A DNA stretch of 64,000 nt from Vicugna pacos (taxonomy: Eukaryota > Chordata > Mammalia > Artiodactyla > Camelidae): the NCBI RefSeq assembly GCF_048564905.1, contig NC_133014.1, forward strand, positions 6,395,136 through 6,459,135. Reading direction: 5' to 3'. Below the pieces are notes generated by a model that ran no database searches, had not been told where the DNA came from, and worked only from the letters and a program-made list of their open reading frames with translations. The position numbers were made by a program, and so were the translations under genes. This document shows positions 21,120 through 31,942 of the stretch, one piece after another (position 1 is the first letter of the stretch; each line of letters opens with the position of its first letter).

Positions 21120-22020
21120 TCCTCATTCCCAGCTTTAGCTGGGTCATTCTCCTCAACACACAACGTGCTGAAATATTTCCAGTGTCAAAGGCAAAAAACC
21201 TTTCCATGACCCCACATTCCCTTCCAACCACAGGCATTCTCCACAGCTGCTTTCCAGCACAGCTTCCAGAGGACTGTGCTCAATGTCTCCACCCACACCC
21301 GCCCCACCCTCTTCAGCCCACTTCAGTCAGGCTTTGGTTCACCCGTTCAATAGGCTCTTGTGGAGGTCTCCCTGGACCCCCACATCGGGGAAATCCAATA
21401 GCTCATTCCCTGTGCGCTTCATCCTCTGCCCTTGGCTGACTGGACTCGGTTGCTCACTTCCTCCTTCATGAAGCCCGCCCTTTGCTTGGCTCCCCTGCCC
21501 CGCTGCTGAACCAATTCTCTGACCTCACTGCCAGCTCCTGGGTTGAGAGCCCCTGTCTCAGAGTACCAACCTTTTCTAGTAAAACAGGACTCTCTGCCCT
21601 AATCATACTGTTTGGAAAGACTCACAGCAGAGGGTGTGGGAACCTGTTTCTGGAATCCAAGCCTTCTCTCAGGTAGATCAGCAACAGAGGAACCCAGTAC
21701 AAAGGAACATATATTAGTGTCATGCAAAATAAAAACAAAAAAAGTGCTCCTGTTTTGGTGTGATTGACTGAACACGTGCTTATTCATACCTGGATGTGCT
21801 GTGGGACGGAAAGGAGGCTGGGCCACAAGTCAGAGACTTGCACTACTTACTGGGTTCCAGCTGCTTCATGGTAAAACGTCCGTGATAAGTTAAGCACTTT
21901 GTAAGCCCGGAAAGGCCATGCCTGTCTAAGGTGGTGCTGCTGCCCGGGCAGGCCCTCAGCAGGGCGGTGAAAGGAGTTTGCTGCCACCACCGCCCCCAAC
22001 AAGTTGTCCCAGGTGTCCTT
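21120..22020. other. intergenic, nothing recognised
   Basis: Short unrelated open frames only. Confidence 0.4.
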
Positions 22021-22600
22021 TCCTTACCGGGAGCAGTGCTTCTCAAAACTAGCAGCAGCAGCAGCCCTTGAGAGCTCGCTGGAAATGCACGTTCTTGGGT
22101 CCCACACCAGACTTGCTGAATTCAAAGTCCTGGGAGTGCTCAGTGATCTGAATTCCGACACAGTCCCCAGGTGTTTGTGGTGTGTGGTCAACTTGGAGAA
22201 GCTCTGGTCTGTGGGGTTTGTGCTATTTGCTGTACGTCTCCCCAGATTTGTACAACTGGCCTGGTGGGTCCCTGAGCCAAAGAAAGCAAGTTCTCCAGCA
22301 GCAGCTGGCCCCAGGCAGCTCACTTGCGAAATAGTAACAGCGAGAGGCAGCTCCCTGCGGCTCTCAGGGAAACCCAAAATTGAATGTTCAGCCTCTGAGG
22401 AGATTGTTCAAGGTCATGTGGAGAGACTAGTCCTTTCCAGAAGAGACCAGTTCTTTCCAGAAGTGGTCTAGAGGGGCTGCAGGGCCAGGCCCCAAGCACT
22501 TCTGTGTCATTCCCTTCTAGATCTTTCTTTGCGGGTTGGGTTTGTCTCGGGACTTAAGATTCCTTCCCAGCAAAGTCCACGCAGCTCCCACCCGTCTACC
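22020..22600 (-). pseudogene. diverged copy of the NMS intron 7/exon 7 region
   Basis: By eye about three-quarters identical to 33985-34540 in the same orientation, at a nearly constant offset of about 11.94-11.95 kb. Shared words include ctggtctgtggggtt (22203 and 34153), cgaaatagtaaca (22327 and 34270), agggaaacc, ggggctgcaggg and cttctagatcttt (22514 and 34453). Both copies start in the same MER5-type element. The match seems to run into the counterpart of NMS exon 7 (about 22561-22598), where the reading frame and splice sites are decayed. It is a partial tandem duplicate and not a functional exon. No other NMS exon was found nearby. Confidence 0.7.
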
Positions 22601-22785
22601 CCCCATCCTGTGAGGAAATGAGCCTGGTCCTGACCAGCAGCATCGGAGCCATCTGGGAATTCGTTAGACATGCAGATTCTCAGGCTCCGCCCCAGGCCCA
22701 CAGAATCAGAAACTGCACTTTAACAAGCCCTCCTCCCAGGGGTTTCTGATGGACACCAGGGTGAGAACCACTGCTTCAGAGACAT
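22600..22785. repeat. MER5A hAT remnant
   Basis: catctgggaattcgttagacatgcagattctcagg ... gggtgagaaccactgctt. It interrupts or abuts the NMS-region duplicate. Confidence 0.75.
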
Positions 22786-22899
22786 CGTATGCCCCGGGTC
22801 CTAACTTTCACTCCCTTCAAACCTAAATTCAGGAAAAGATCTCAAAGAACTTTCTCTAAATTGGAAACAGATCAATCACCGCTTCCCCAGAAGCATCAG

Positions 22900-23145
22900 C
22901 CTTTGATAACAACAGCTGATGCTTACTGAGTTCAAGGCACTGTGCGTGCTTTCCATGCCCTGATTTATTTATTCCTTACAATAATCTATAAAGGCTCCAT
23001 TAGCCCATTCTACAGACAAGAAAACTGAGGCTCAGAGCTATTCAGTAGCTTGCTGAAGGTCGCACAGCTAGCAAGTAGCCCAGCTGGGATTTAAACCCCA
23101 CCAGTCTGGCTCCACAGCCCATGTGCTTAACCTCTACCCTGCCCT
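22900..23145 (-). repeat. near-complete MIR SINE
   Basis: gcttactgagttcaaggcac... cagacaagaaaactgaggctcag... gcacagctagcaagtagcc... gctgggatttaaaccc. Confidence 0.85.
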
Positions 23146-23554
23146 GCAACTATTTTTTCTTTCTTAATTTGTAGGTTTGAGTTAGAAATTCTCCACAACA
23201 CATACACATCCTTGACATAATAAAATTGATTTCATCATGCTTTCAAATTTGCCCACATCCTTACTGAATATTTTGACCTCATATTTTATTACCTGCCAGT
23301 TAAGGGTATTGAACATGGTTTTGATGTCTGAGCACATTTCAGAAGCACAGATTTAAATACAGCTCTGATTTGAAGGCAGAACCATGACTGAAGTCACTAG
23401 AACAAATTTCTGGCCAAGCCATTCCATGTGTTAATCAGTGGTGGGGAGGTGACTGGGGACGGTCACTTATTTGCCTGCTAAAATCTCTCTACATGTACGG
23501 CTGTCTTTTCCAGGGCTCAGCCTGGCTATGTGATGATACTTAGAAAAAACAAAA

Positions 23555-23765
23555 CTAGCATTTGAGTGGTTACTATACGGCAGACATTTTTACTTCATTT
23601 CTTATTTGATCTTTAAAGCAACCCAGTAGGACAGATATTATTAGCTCCAGTTTTCCAAATGAAAAACTGGGATTCCTAGAGTTTAAGTAACTTAATCCAG
23701 CTACACAGTTAGCAACTGACTGAAGCCAAGGGCCCTGGTGCACAGCCTTTTTGATCTTTGAAAAA
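23555..23765 (-). repeat. MIR SINE
   Basis: gtggttactatacggcagac..., ttaagtaacttaatccagctacacagttag. Confidence 0.7.
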
Positions 23766-24559
23766 ATGATTGAATTTGGATTCAAACCTTGTTAACATTC
23801 TTCATCTTGTTAGGAAGGCTCCTACACCCTTTTGTGGTGTTGCCATCACTGGTTATGGTCTGGGAAGGATTCCTCCCCATTATCTTACCTAAGTGCCATT
23901 TATGGCCAAAGTCCCAGGACCCTGGCATCATCCACATGAGATGCTGATTGAATGTGGCGTATGTATATGTCAAGAGGATGCTAACTCATACCCAGGTATG
24001 TCATCTTAACTTCCTGCGGCATCCTAGAGGATATAAGAAGGAAGGCAATGTGCCTAGGGTTTAGAAATGAAAATCTTTGCCTGGAGCAGCCCTACTGGGT
24101 TTCAGTGAACACAAATTGCTTTTCACTCAGTCAATTCAAGCAGGAGTCTCCGGGTGATGAAACTGTGTCCTGATTAAGATGTTTTCCGCTGGGAGACAAG
24201 TCTATGGGTTCTTTAGTTCTGGTAACAGATATGCTTATTGTTGGCACAAACATTAGTCTGAAAATTAAAAATAGTGAAAAGATTTTGAAGCAATGCATGA
24301 AAATATTAACAGTTTTCTTTGGGTGGTAGGAAACAGGAGACTTCTGTTTACGTTTCTGCACTGTGTAAGTTTCATGTCATGAACAAGTACCATTCTGACA
24401 GTGAGAAGTGGCTCATGACAAGTTAAAGATGCCAGTAGGAGGGATGTTAGTGGTGGCGCATCAGGGACCCCCAAGCGCAAGAAAGGTCTCTGCTCTGTGA
24501 ACTCAGTGCCTGGAGGTTGCCTTCCCTATAACATCCTCTCATGCTCGCCCAGATTTCTT

Positions 24560-26310
24560 CTAGAAGCATCAGGACAACATACTTGAGAACCCCCTAGCTA
24601 AGTCAACTCCCAAAGCTATGAGTGGTGACTGGATTTTGCCAAGAACTGGAATCAAAGTGGCCAAATACTGCTGCTCTGGCACCTTCTGCTGCACTTCCTT
24701 TAGAATAGTGTTTGATAAAACCCATGTCCTCGCTTCTCCCTGCAGGTACACCCATCCCACCTGCCAACCCCCAATGCCCTGTCCCCGCAGCTGACAGGGT
24801 GGGCTCATCAGTGGGCACCTGCTCTATGCTCTGAAGCCCCTCAGCTCCCATGAATGTGAAAAGACTCCTGACCAAAGAGACTAAAGTCTGCTTGGTGTCT
24901 TCTAATAATGCTGCATGCTTGTCACTTACCCTGGAGTAAGGGGACCAGAGATCCTGAAGTCTGTTGAGATTCTGATGGAGGGGAAGTGATGAATGCAAAA
25001 TGCTGTGTCCAGTAGCATCTAAGAGGCGACAGAGACTCTCGATGGCCCCAGGAGCCTCTCTTGCCTTTGCTCCGTTGGTAGGGGCAGCAGATGGGAGGGA
25101 ATTCGGAAGTGCCTGTTTGCTGGGGAGGGCTACCAACATTTGCTCTATGTCCCTCGACAGACGGAGGAATATAATCAGCTGAGCAGGAGACCTGGTTTGC
25201 CACAAACTGCTGGCAGTGCAGGTACTTCTGAAAGCCCTGCAGTTGGCTGCGACCTGAATCACTCAGCTCAGGGAGAAGCAGTGAAGCCCGTGACTGAGGA
25301 CGTGCAGGGGAAGGCTGTGGGGCACAAGAACCACCTCCACCTGTGTCTTGTGGGGACCTGGTTCAGGTCCAGTGGATACATTTGCACACCTCCATCTGTC
25401 ACCTGCAGCATCACGTGATGGGACCTCTCTGGGCTGGACTCCTTGGGTTCCCTGATGACGAGACTGTTTATCATTGTGTCCTCAGGTGGCTCGAATGTTT
25501 TTGAAGGACTCTTGCCTGACCTCATCGACTCCTTACCTCTAGTCATTTTTCTACGAGTCATGTCCCCTTGTGTCTAGAAAGAGCCAGAAGCCAAGAGGAG
25601 CAGACCCTCCCAAGCAGAGCAGTATACCCCCACGGCCGCATCCACAGCTACCTGGAAGGGGGCAGGATACCCAGAGTGAACATGGAGGTGCCTGGCTATG
25701 TGGCCGCCAAACTACCCTGCCCCTTGGTCCTGGTGCTGGAGTTGGATGGAAAGACGGCTCTGCAAACCAAGAGCACAGTGACAATGGCCAAGATCAAGTC
25801 CAGTCCCATCCAGCTGGCTGTGCACAGCAATGAGGAGATCATGGGATGTGTTCCTTCATGTCCATCACCAGGACGGTGTCCTCCCTACCTCCTTCCAGAG
25901 CACATTCTCGACAAACTGGTGGAAAAACCGAAGGTCTGGACCTAGGAGTTCTGATTTGGGGGTGATCACACTCTTGGCCATCAGTGACACACAGCCCCTG
26001 TCTCAGCTTAGAGTGTGTAAGATATTATAGGTCAGCATCACTACCTTTGAGAATGGATTATCCTTACAAATGTGTTTGGATTTAACCTAAGTGGTTACTT
26101 GTTAGGCACATCCTATGAGATAATAAACAGGAAGTTCTCTTGCTTGAATTTTGCATTCCTTTCAGAACAGAAAGATCATGCAGGACCAAGAGTATAAGGA
26201 CATCTTGCCCTAACAAGCCGTGACTTTTGGTGCTGGTTATTCAAACTGGGGTAATGTTGGCTGTTAACCATGTGTCCCTCTAGAGGAGGCCGCTGAGAGG
26301 GAGTTGTACA
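24560..26310. other. unassigned region with protein-like open frames
   Basis: A 219-codon minus-strand frame (24603-25262; e.g. SRDIEQMLVALPSKQ, IESLCRLLDATGHSILHSSL) follows a second frame at 25268-25561. A plus-strand frame at 25568-25945 (KLPCPLVLVLELDGKTALQT) adjoins it. I recognise no family, and splice sites do not link them convincingly. Could be a decayed retrocopy or chance. Confidence 0.2.
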
Positions 26311-26718
26311 TCAAAGGCCACCCGGACTTGGCCTCTGAAACCTCAGGAGATGATAATATCCTGCTTGCTGTCAATGCGTCGATCATCACCACTACCACTG
26401 TCTGTTACAGGATGTGCCGCCATTTTTTAATTTTGTATGGAACGTGGCTTTTAAAGCTTTTTCAAACACATAATAAATATAACATGATGTCTAATCACAG
26501 CAACCAGGTGAAACAGCAGATACGTTCCTTTTATTGGGTTACTGCTCAACGTCTCCCACTGGAGGACAGAAGATGGAGGGTTGGGAGGAACACAACGTCA
26601 AAGTCTTCTGAAACCAAGTCCAGGGCTGTTCCTACCATGTTGTTCTATCACCGAAGTTCTCCGTGAAATTTGTTATTGGCTCAAATTTACATCAGAAAAG
26701 AGACAGAGCTTGTCTGTT

Positions 26719-26780
26719 TTCTTTCTTTCTTTCTTTCTTCCTTTCTTCCTTCCTTTCTTTCTTCCTTTCTTTCTTCCTTC

Positions 26781-26855
<75 letters not shown>

Positions 26856-26858
26856 TTT
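26719..26858. repeat. long (CTTT)n tract
   Basis: About 140 bases of CTTT/CTTCC units, pure pyrimidine on + strand. The open frames of FLSF/KERK repeats here are artefacts. Confidence 0.95.
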
Positions 26859-27929
26859 TGTCTTTTTTGAAACTAGAGCCCATTTTATAATAGTGAACAC
26901 AGCCTCCTTTGTCGTGTCTCATGACTTTTGAAGCCTCACTAGTACTTACAAGTCCATTACGGAGCCCTGGGAAATGAGTGACTTCAGATATCAAGATGAG
27001 TCATGGAAGGATGCAGGGAGAGAAGGGGGAGATTCAAAAATTGCTACTGTAGCCGGTCTTCAAATGTGGTTCGGATTTTCCCATATTCAGCTCCTCATCC
27101 CTGGCATTGATCTCTTATTAATCGGCTTCTCTAGACTCCCCAGGATCATAGTCCTTACGGGATGAACAAGCAATGCTGGACCCTGACTTCTCCCTGGCAG
27201 TGAGCGTTTTGGTGGGAAGAGAGTGGGACTTTTCCTGCTGTCTAGCAACTGGTGCTTGAAGCCCAGACAGAGGCCAGAGGGAACTAAACCCCTGTGGTTC
27301 TGAACAGCTGGTCAGTTGGGATCATACACCTCCCCTGGACTGTCTAAGATGTGGGCTACCTGCCTCTGCATTTTATTGACTAGTTAGATGTCTGCTGACA
27401 CAGTAGATGAGCAAGTTTGCCCCTGTGCCCCCTGAGCAGGAATTGGAGCAGACTGCCTAGCCATCAGTTGGTTGCCAAGGAAACACAAGTTCTCCGGGAG
27501 TCTAGAAATAGCCAGGCTCAAATCCCCATGCCTGATACACTCAAAGAGGGCTAGGTGTCTGCTGAGGGGTCTTGGCACTTAAGAGACACTGAGGCTTCTG
27601 CTGAGGTGGAGAGACCAGCTCGCAGGTAGCTGTGCAGGAAGGCTGCTCAGGACAGACGTCTGAGTTGCTCATGCGGGTACCCTTTCCTGAAGAGCCCCAG
27701 ACCAGGAAATCCTGGCAGGAGGAGCAGCAGAGGACACCAGCTGCTGGTCCTTAGGCAGAAGGATGTTTACCGCCTCTCCTCCAGTGTCATTCCCGGACCC
27801 AGTGCCCAAGGAGTGAGGTGTTGTTAAAGAGGAAGAGGTGATATTCCAGAAGTAGGCCACCTTCCCCCCTTCCCCAGGGGCCCTCCTCACCCCTGCGCTG
27901 AATAAAGGAAGATATTCAATTCATATGTT

Positions 27930-27983
27930 CGAGTCCTAAACCTTAGTGCTTCGGAATGTGGCTGTATTTGGACATAGGGTCTT
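27930..27983 (+). repeat. short MaLR LTR relic
   Basis: Matches part of the LTR family also at 44.9 kb (ggaatgtggctgtatttgga). Old fragment, cut off by a LINE-1 tail. Confidence 0.5.
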
Positions 27984-28140
27984 TTTTTTTTGAAATATAG
28001 TCGGTTTATAACATTTTGTCGATTTCTAGCGTACAGCATAGTGATTCAATCCCACACACACACACTTATATGTGTGTGTGTCTATATATATGTATTTTCC
28101 ATATTCCTCCTCATTATAGGCTATTACATGGTATTGAGTA
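27984..28140 (-). mobile_element. LINE-1 3' UTR fragment
   Basis: T run then gaaatatagtcggtttataac, gtacagcatagtgattcaat; contains a CA run followed by a TG run. Confidence 0.75.
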
Positions 28141-28784
28141 CCCCCATTGCCCCCACCCCATCTTCAGGAAGCTTGCTCTGAGGTGGGGCGACAATGGATG
28201 TTGATGTGAAGGTCAAGAACTCTTTGAGGCTGATCTGGAGGACAGGACAAGAGGTGGAGGGGAGGACCATGAACAAACTGCCCCATCCGTCGAGGGATGT
28301 GAGGGAAGCGGGGGCATGGGGGAGTGGCAGCAGGGAGGTCTGTGGATGACAGGATTGAGGCGGGGCAGGATGGCTTAGCCAGAAGAAACGAGCCACCAAG
28401 AATTGTGGCATTTTGGGGAAGGATGGAGGACAGTCAGCCGGGACACTTACTGGAGTGAAGTGGAGGGGGATGGCCGGTGTGCTGGGCACTGAGCAGCCCC
28501 TACCCCTACCCTTTCCCTGGTCCTCAGGGAAGAGAAAGCAGTTGGAGGTTCAGCATTCAGGGAGAGACTGTGGATAAAGAGGGATCTTTATCCCGATGCA
28601 AAGGTCCACAGAGCCCAGAGGGAGGGGTGGTGTTGGAGGAGGGAGAAGCAGGCAGAGGCCAGAGAAGGCTCTGAACCCCATGGAATGTTCTGGACGACCT
28701 GGGCAGGATCTCAACTGCGTTAGATCTCAGTCTCTCCATAAGCATCTTCACAAGTCAGTGGGCCTCCCAGAAATTCAATTTACA

Positions 28785-28865
28785 GAATTAATTGAGTACC
28801 TACTCTGTGTTGGGCATGTGTTAAGAACCGTATGCGTAGCATTGACCAGGACGGTTGGGATCCTG
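28785..28865 (-). repeat. L2 fragment
   Basis: ttaattgagtacctactctgtgttgggca. Confidence 0.5.
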
Positions 28866-28869
28866 CCTC

Positions 28870-30160
28870 GAGCCCTCATGTCCTGACAGTGCTTTAATGT
28901 CTGCGAGAGAAGACAGACATCAAATTGGGAATGATAAGAGTATGGAGATACAGGGTAGAGTACAGGATACCAGAGGGGATACCAGAGGGGAATGTCAGGG
29001 GAAATTTGTGTGGTCAACAGAGTCCCTGATGAAAACCTGCTCACTGACCTGGATTAGAGAAGTGTAGCCCCACAGAATCCTGAGCCCCAGGGAGGAGGAA
29101 GCGGACCAGCCCATCCTTAAATAAGTCACTCGCACACTCATGAGCCAGAAGGATCTCAAAGCAGCTCTTTGTTTCATGTTCCAGTCACTCCTTCTTATCC
29201 TTTCAGAGAATATTCACAGGAATGTTCAGGAATGGAGTCTCCACCGCTTACCTTGTCTTCTCACCCAGTGTCTCTTCAGCAGGTGTGGGTCTTCACTTCC
29301 GCTGTCCGGGGTGGCCCCACATATCCGCCCTTCCTGCAGGCCCTGGGTCCCTCCCCTTGAGGCCCTCCCTCTTTCCTCTTCTGGGCAGTCCAGTCCACAG
29401 GATCCCACCTCTTTTCCTCAACCTCCAGTTTCAGGTGGTCCACCACTCGGCTGCCCAGCACCCTGGCATCCTGGCAGCTGCCATGCAGTGAAGGCCTCTT
29501 CCCCGGCGCTCTGCTTTATTACACCAATTCTTTAAGTTCCATTTCACCAATGTCTGGAAGACAAAGACTGAGGATATAAATTAAATAGGTCCTACTGCCT
29601 CTCCTTCGGGGTTTCTATTGATTGTGACTTAATCTCTCAAAACAAATTGATGGTTTTAATATGAAACTGAAATACCAGGAGTCAGCAAAGAGATCATAGA
29701 ATTGAGTGAAAAACAAATTTTTCCAGAAGTGGAATTTTTCTAACTCTCTGAATGGGGTTTGTTTGGGCCAGGGAAATGTTTTTCTTTCTGATATAGTGAT
29801 ACACAAGATATATACATTCATAAAGACTGAGAAAGCCAGAGAGTCTAAGCATGGTGAATTGGAAAAGAATCTGAAACTCCAATAAAGGTGGGATTGGGTC
29901 CCTGCTTAGCCTCCCCCAATTCATCCAGATCCCTGCTTGGCCCCAAATCATATATGGCCCCGCATTCCTTGGCCATGGTGAGCTCCCGCTTCACTCTGCT
30001 CACCGCAACCTAACGAGGCAAGGCCTGAAGTGGCAGGATTTGTAGCTTTGTAACTTCGTGTACAACTCAACCTTGTACCCTCTTCCCATCTCACTCTTGA
30101 CCCTGGCCAAGGTTCTAATCCTGTGTCCCCGGGAGAGAGCCTGCGAGGGTGGGCAGCCGT
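28870..30160. other. intergenic, nothing recognised
   Basis: No exon or repeat that I can name. Confidence 0.4.
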
Positions 30161-30164
30161 GTAA

Positions 30165-30270
30165 ACCTGGGTTTGAATTCTGACTCTGCCACTTAGTGAA
30201 AGACTTTAAGCAAGTATTTAATTTCTATGAGTGTCAGTTTTCTCATGTTCCGGAGATAATACTTCTGTTA
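30165..30270 (+). repeat. MIR SINE fragment
   Basis: gggtttgaattctgactctgccactta, the MIR core in forward orientation. Confidence 0.75.
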
Positions 30271-30299
30271 CAGCAGAGGCTCACCAAACCTGCTTCTTC

Positions 30300-31430
30300 C
30301 AGTCCACATAGCTAGGTCATTTTCCAGCCTCCTTTCCAATCAGGTATGGTCATATAACTGAGTTCTAATAAGGGGAATGGCCTGGCCCATAAAACTCCTC
30401 CCTCCCGATAGCCCCAAATCTCTCCCCATCCACTCACTTAACAGAGAGGGTGGGGAGACATCTAGCCATCAGTGACAGAGCTCTTGGCCGTTGTTATTTT
30501 TAAAATTCAGAGAGGAGAAATCTATCAAGTCACAAATACTAATCACTAATTTGATGCAGGAGAGAGAGATTTCAGAGCCCAGTCAGGGCCACTTTGCTCA
30601 TAGTAGGTTAGGTGTCAGACTGTCCCTGAGGTAGGAGACCCTTGGTTCACGCTGTAGTAACAACAAAGAAGATAAACAACGAATTCTGATAAAGTACTTA
30701 TGAGATATAGGCACTATTTAGCAAAGAGTATTCTGGGGGCACGGTTTGGGGTGGAAATAGCCATCCTCCTTGGTCACCCCCAAATCTTGAGATTGTTTCT
30801 GAAGCCTGGTATTGGCAGCCCTTCACACTAACGCTGAGCTCTGCCTGCCACTCACAGAGGCCTGAGGCGGAGTCAGCGCTACCTGAGCTCCTGGACCAGG
30901 GACGCACCTGCAGGTCAAGACCGCCCTGTCCCCACTGCCTGCCGCCTGCCGCCTGCCTGGCCAGCACCTCCAGCCCTCTGACTGCACCTGTGCGCGCCCA
31001 AACGCCACATGACCATCTCATCTCGCGGGCAGGGTCTACGAAGGGATCTTAAAATACTCTATTTGAGAAAATAGGCTTGAGACTTACTACAAAGGCTTCT
31101 AAAGGTGAAAATAAAAACCTAATCCTAGGGCTGTGATGTCTAAATGACATTTTAAAAGGAAGGCTCTCAAATTTGATGAGAAGCTGGAGAGCTTTCAAAG
31201 GAAGAAGGTTCAGTGCGGTTTAGGTTAATTGCATGTATCATCGGGGCTCCTCCGTGCATCCCACACCCTTCAAATGCCACTTACAGAGGAGGCACCTGAG
31301 GAGGTAAAGGCCTGAGCCTCAGTGTTTCTTGGGGAGCCTGGAGATGTTATGTAACTTCGAGCCCCAGGTCAACAATATAGAAGCAGCTCTCATTAGGGCA
31401 GGTCCCTTTGGTACCACTTGTGGAACAAAA
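30300..31430. other. intergenic, nothing recognised
   Basis: A locally GC-rich patch at about 30.83-31.03 kb is too weak for a CpG island. Confidence 0.4.
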
Positions 31431-31439
31431 CTCATCTTT

Positions 31440-31650
31440 GAAGTGTAATTAGAGCCAACACTCAGTGAGTGCTCACTGGGTACCACCGTGCTAAACCCCT
31501 CACGTGGACCAAGCCTCAGGACTTGGACGTGAGGGTGCTATTATTACCAGCCTCACTCTACCACGGAAATGACCAACCTAAGAACCCCAGCTAAAAAGCA
31601 GAGTCAGGATCTGAAGCCAGCCAGTCTATCCTGAGCCGCTGCTGTCTTCA
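31440..31650 (-). repeat. MIR SINE
   Basis: cactcagtgagtgctcactggg..., gagtcaggatctgaagcca. Confidence 0.6.
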
Positions 31651-31797
31651 CTCGGTACTAACAAGACAGCGGGGACATGCTAAAACGATACCAAAACCGG
31701 CACATTTTAAAAATATATGTCCCATTACTTTATAAATATACTCAATTCCTCCCCCAAGACTTTCCAGCAAGAAATGAAAACATTGTGTCAATGCCAC

Positions 31798-31803
31798 TTT
31801 ATT
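31798..31803 (-). terminator. NMS: NMS polyadenylation signal AATAAA
   Basis: Canonical hexamer about 140 bases into the last exon. The region just downstream (31.68-31.79 kb) is AT-rich. Confidence 0.65.
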
Positions 31804-31942
31804 TTTCACACAATGGAATAGTCTAGTAAATAGAGAGCAGGAGAATTCTCTTTAAATATTGTTCACGGAAAAAAATTTGACATTTGTTCAAAATAATTGA
31901 TCGATCGCCTCATCTGATCCAGACGCCCTTTGCCACTGAATT
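31798..31942 (-). other. NMS: NMS exon 10: last base of stop codon and 3' UTR
   Basis: Acceptor TCTGCAG, then AATTCAGTGG. The first base, A at 31942, completes TG|A, so translation stops exactly at this junction. ATTCAGTGG matches what human uses to encode its last residues (IQW), here left untranslated. AATAAA at 31798-31803 on the minus strand is the likely polyadenylation signal. Confidence 0.7.

Noticed and set aside
26581-26994. FLSF- or KERK-repeat proteins
   Set aside because: Direct translation of the CTTT tract.
31893-31942. Reading NMS through the last exon as QIQW-type coding sequence
   Set aside because: The splice phase from exon 9 gives TGA at the junction, so this stretch is untranslated unless a different donor is used.
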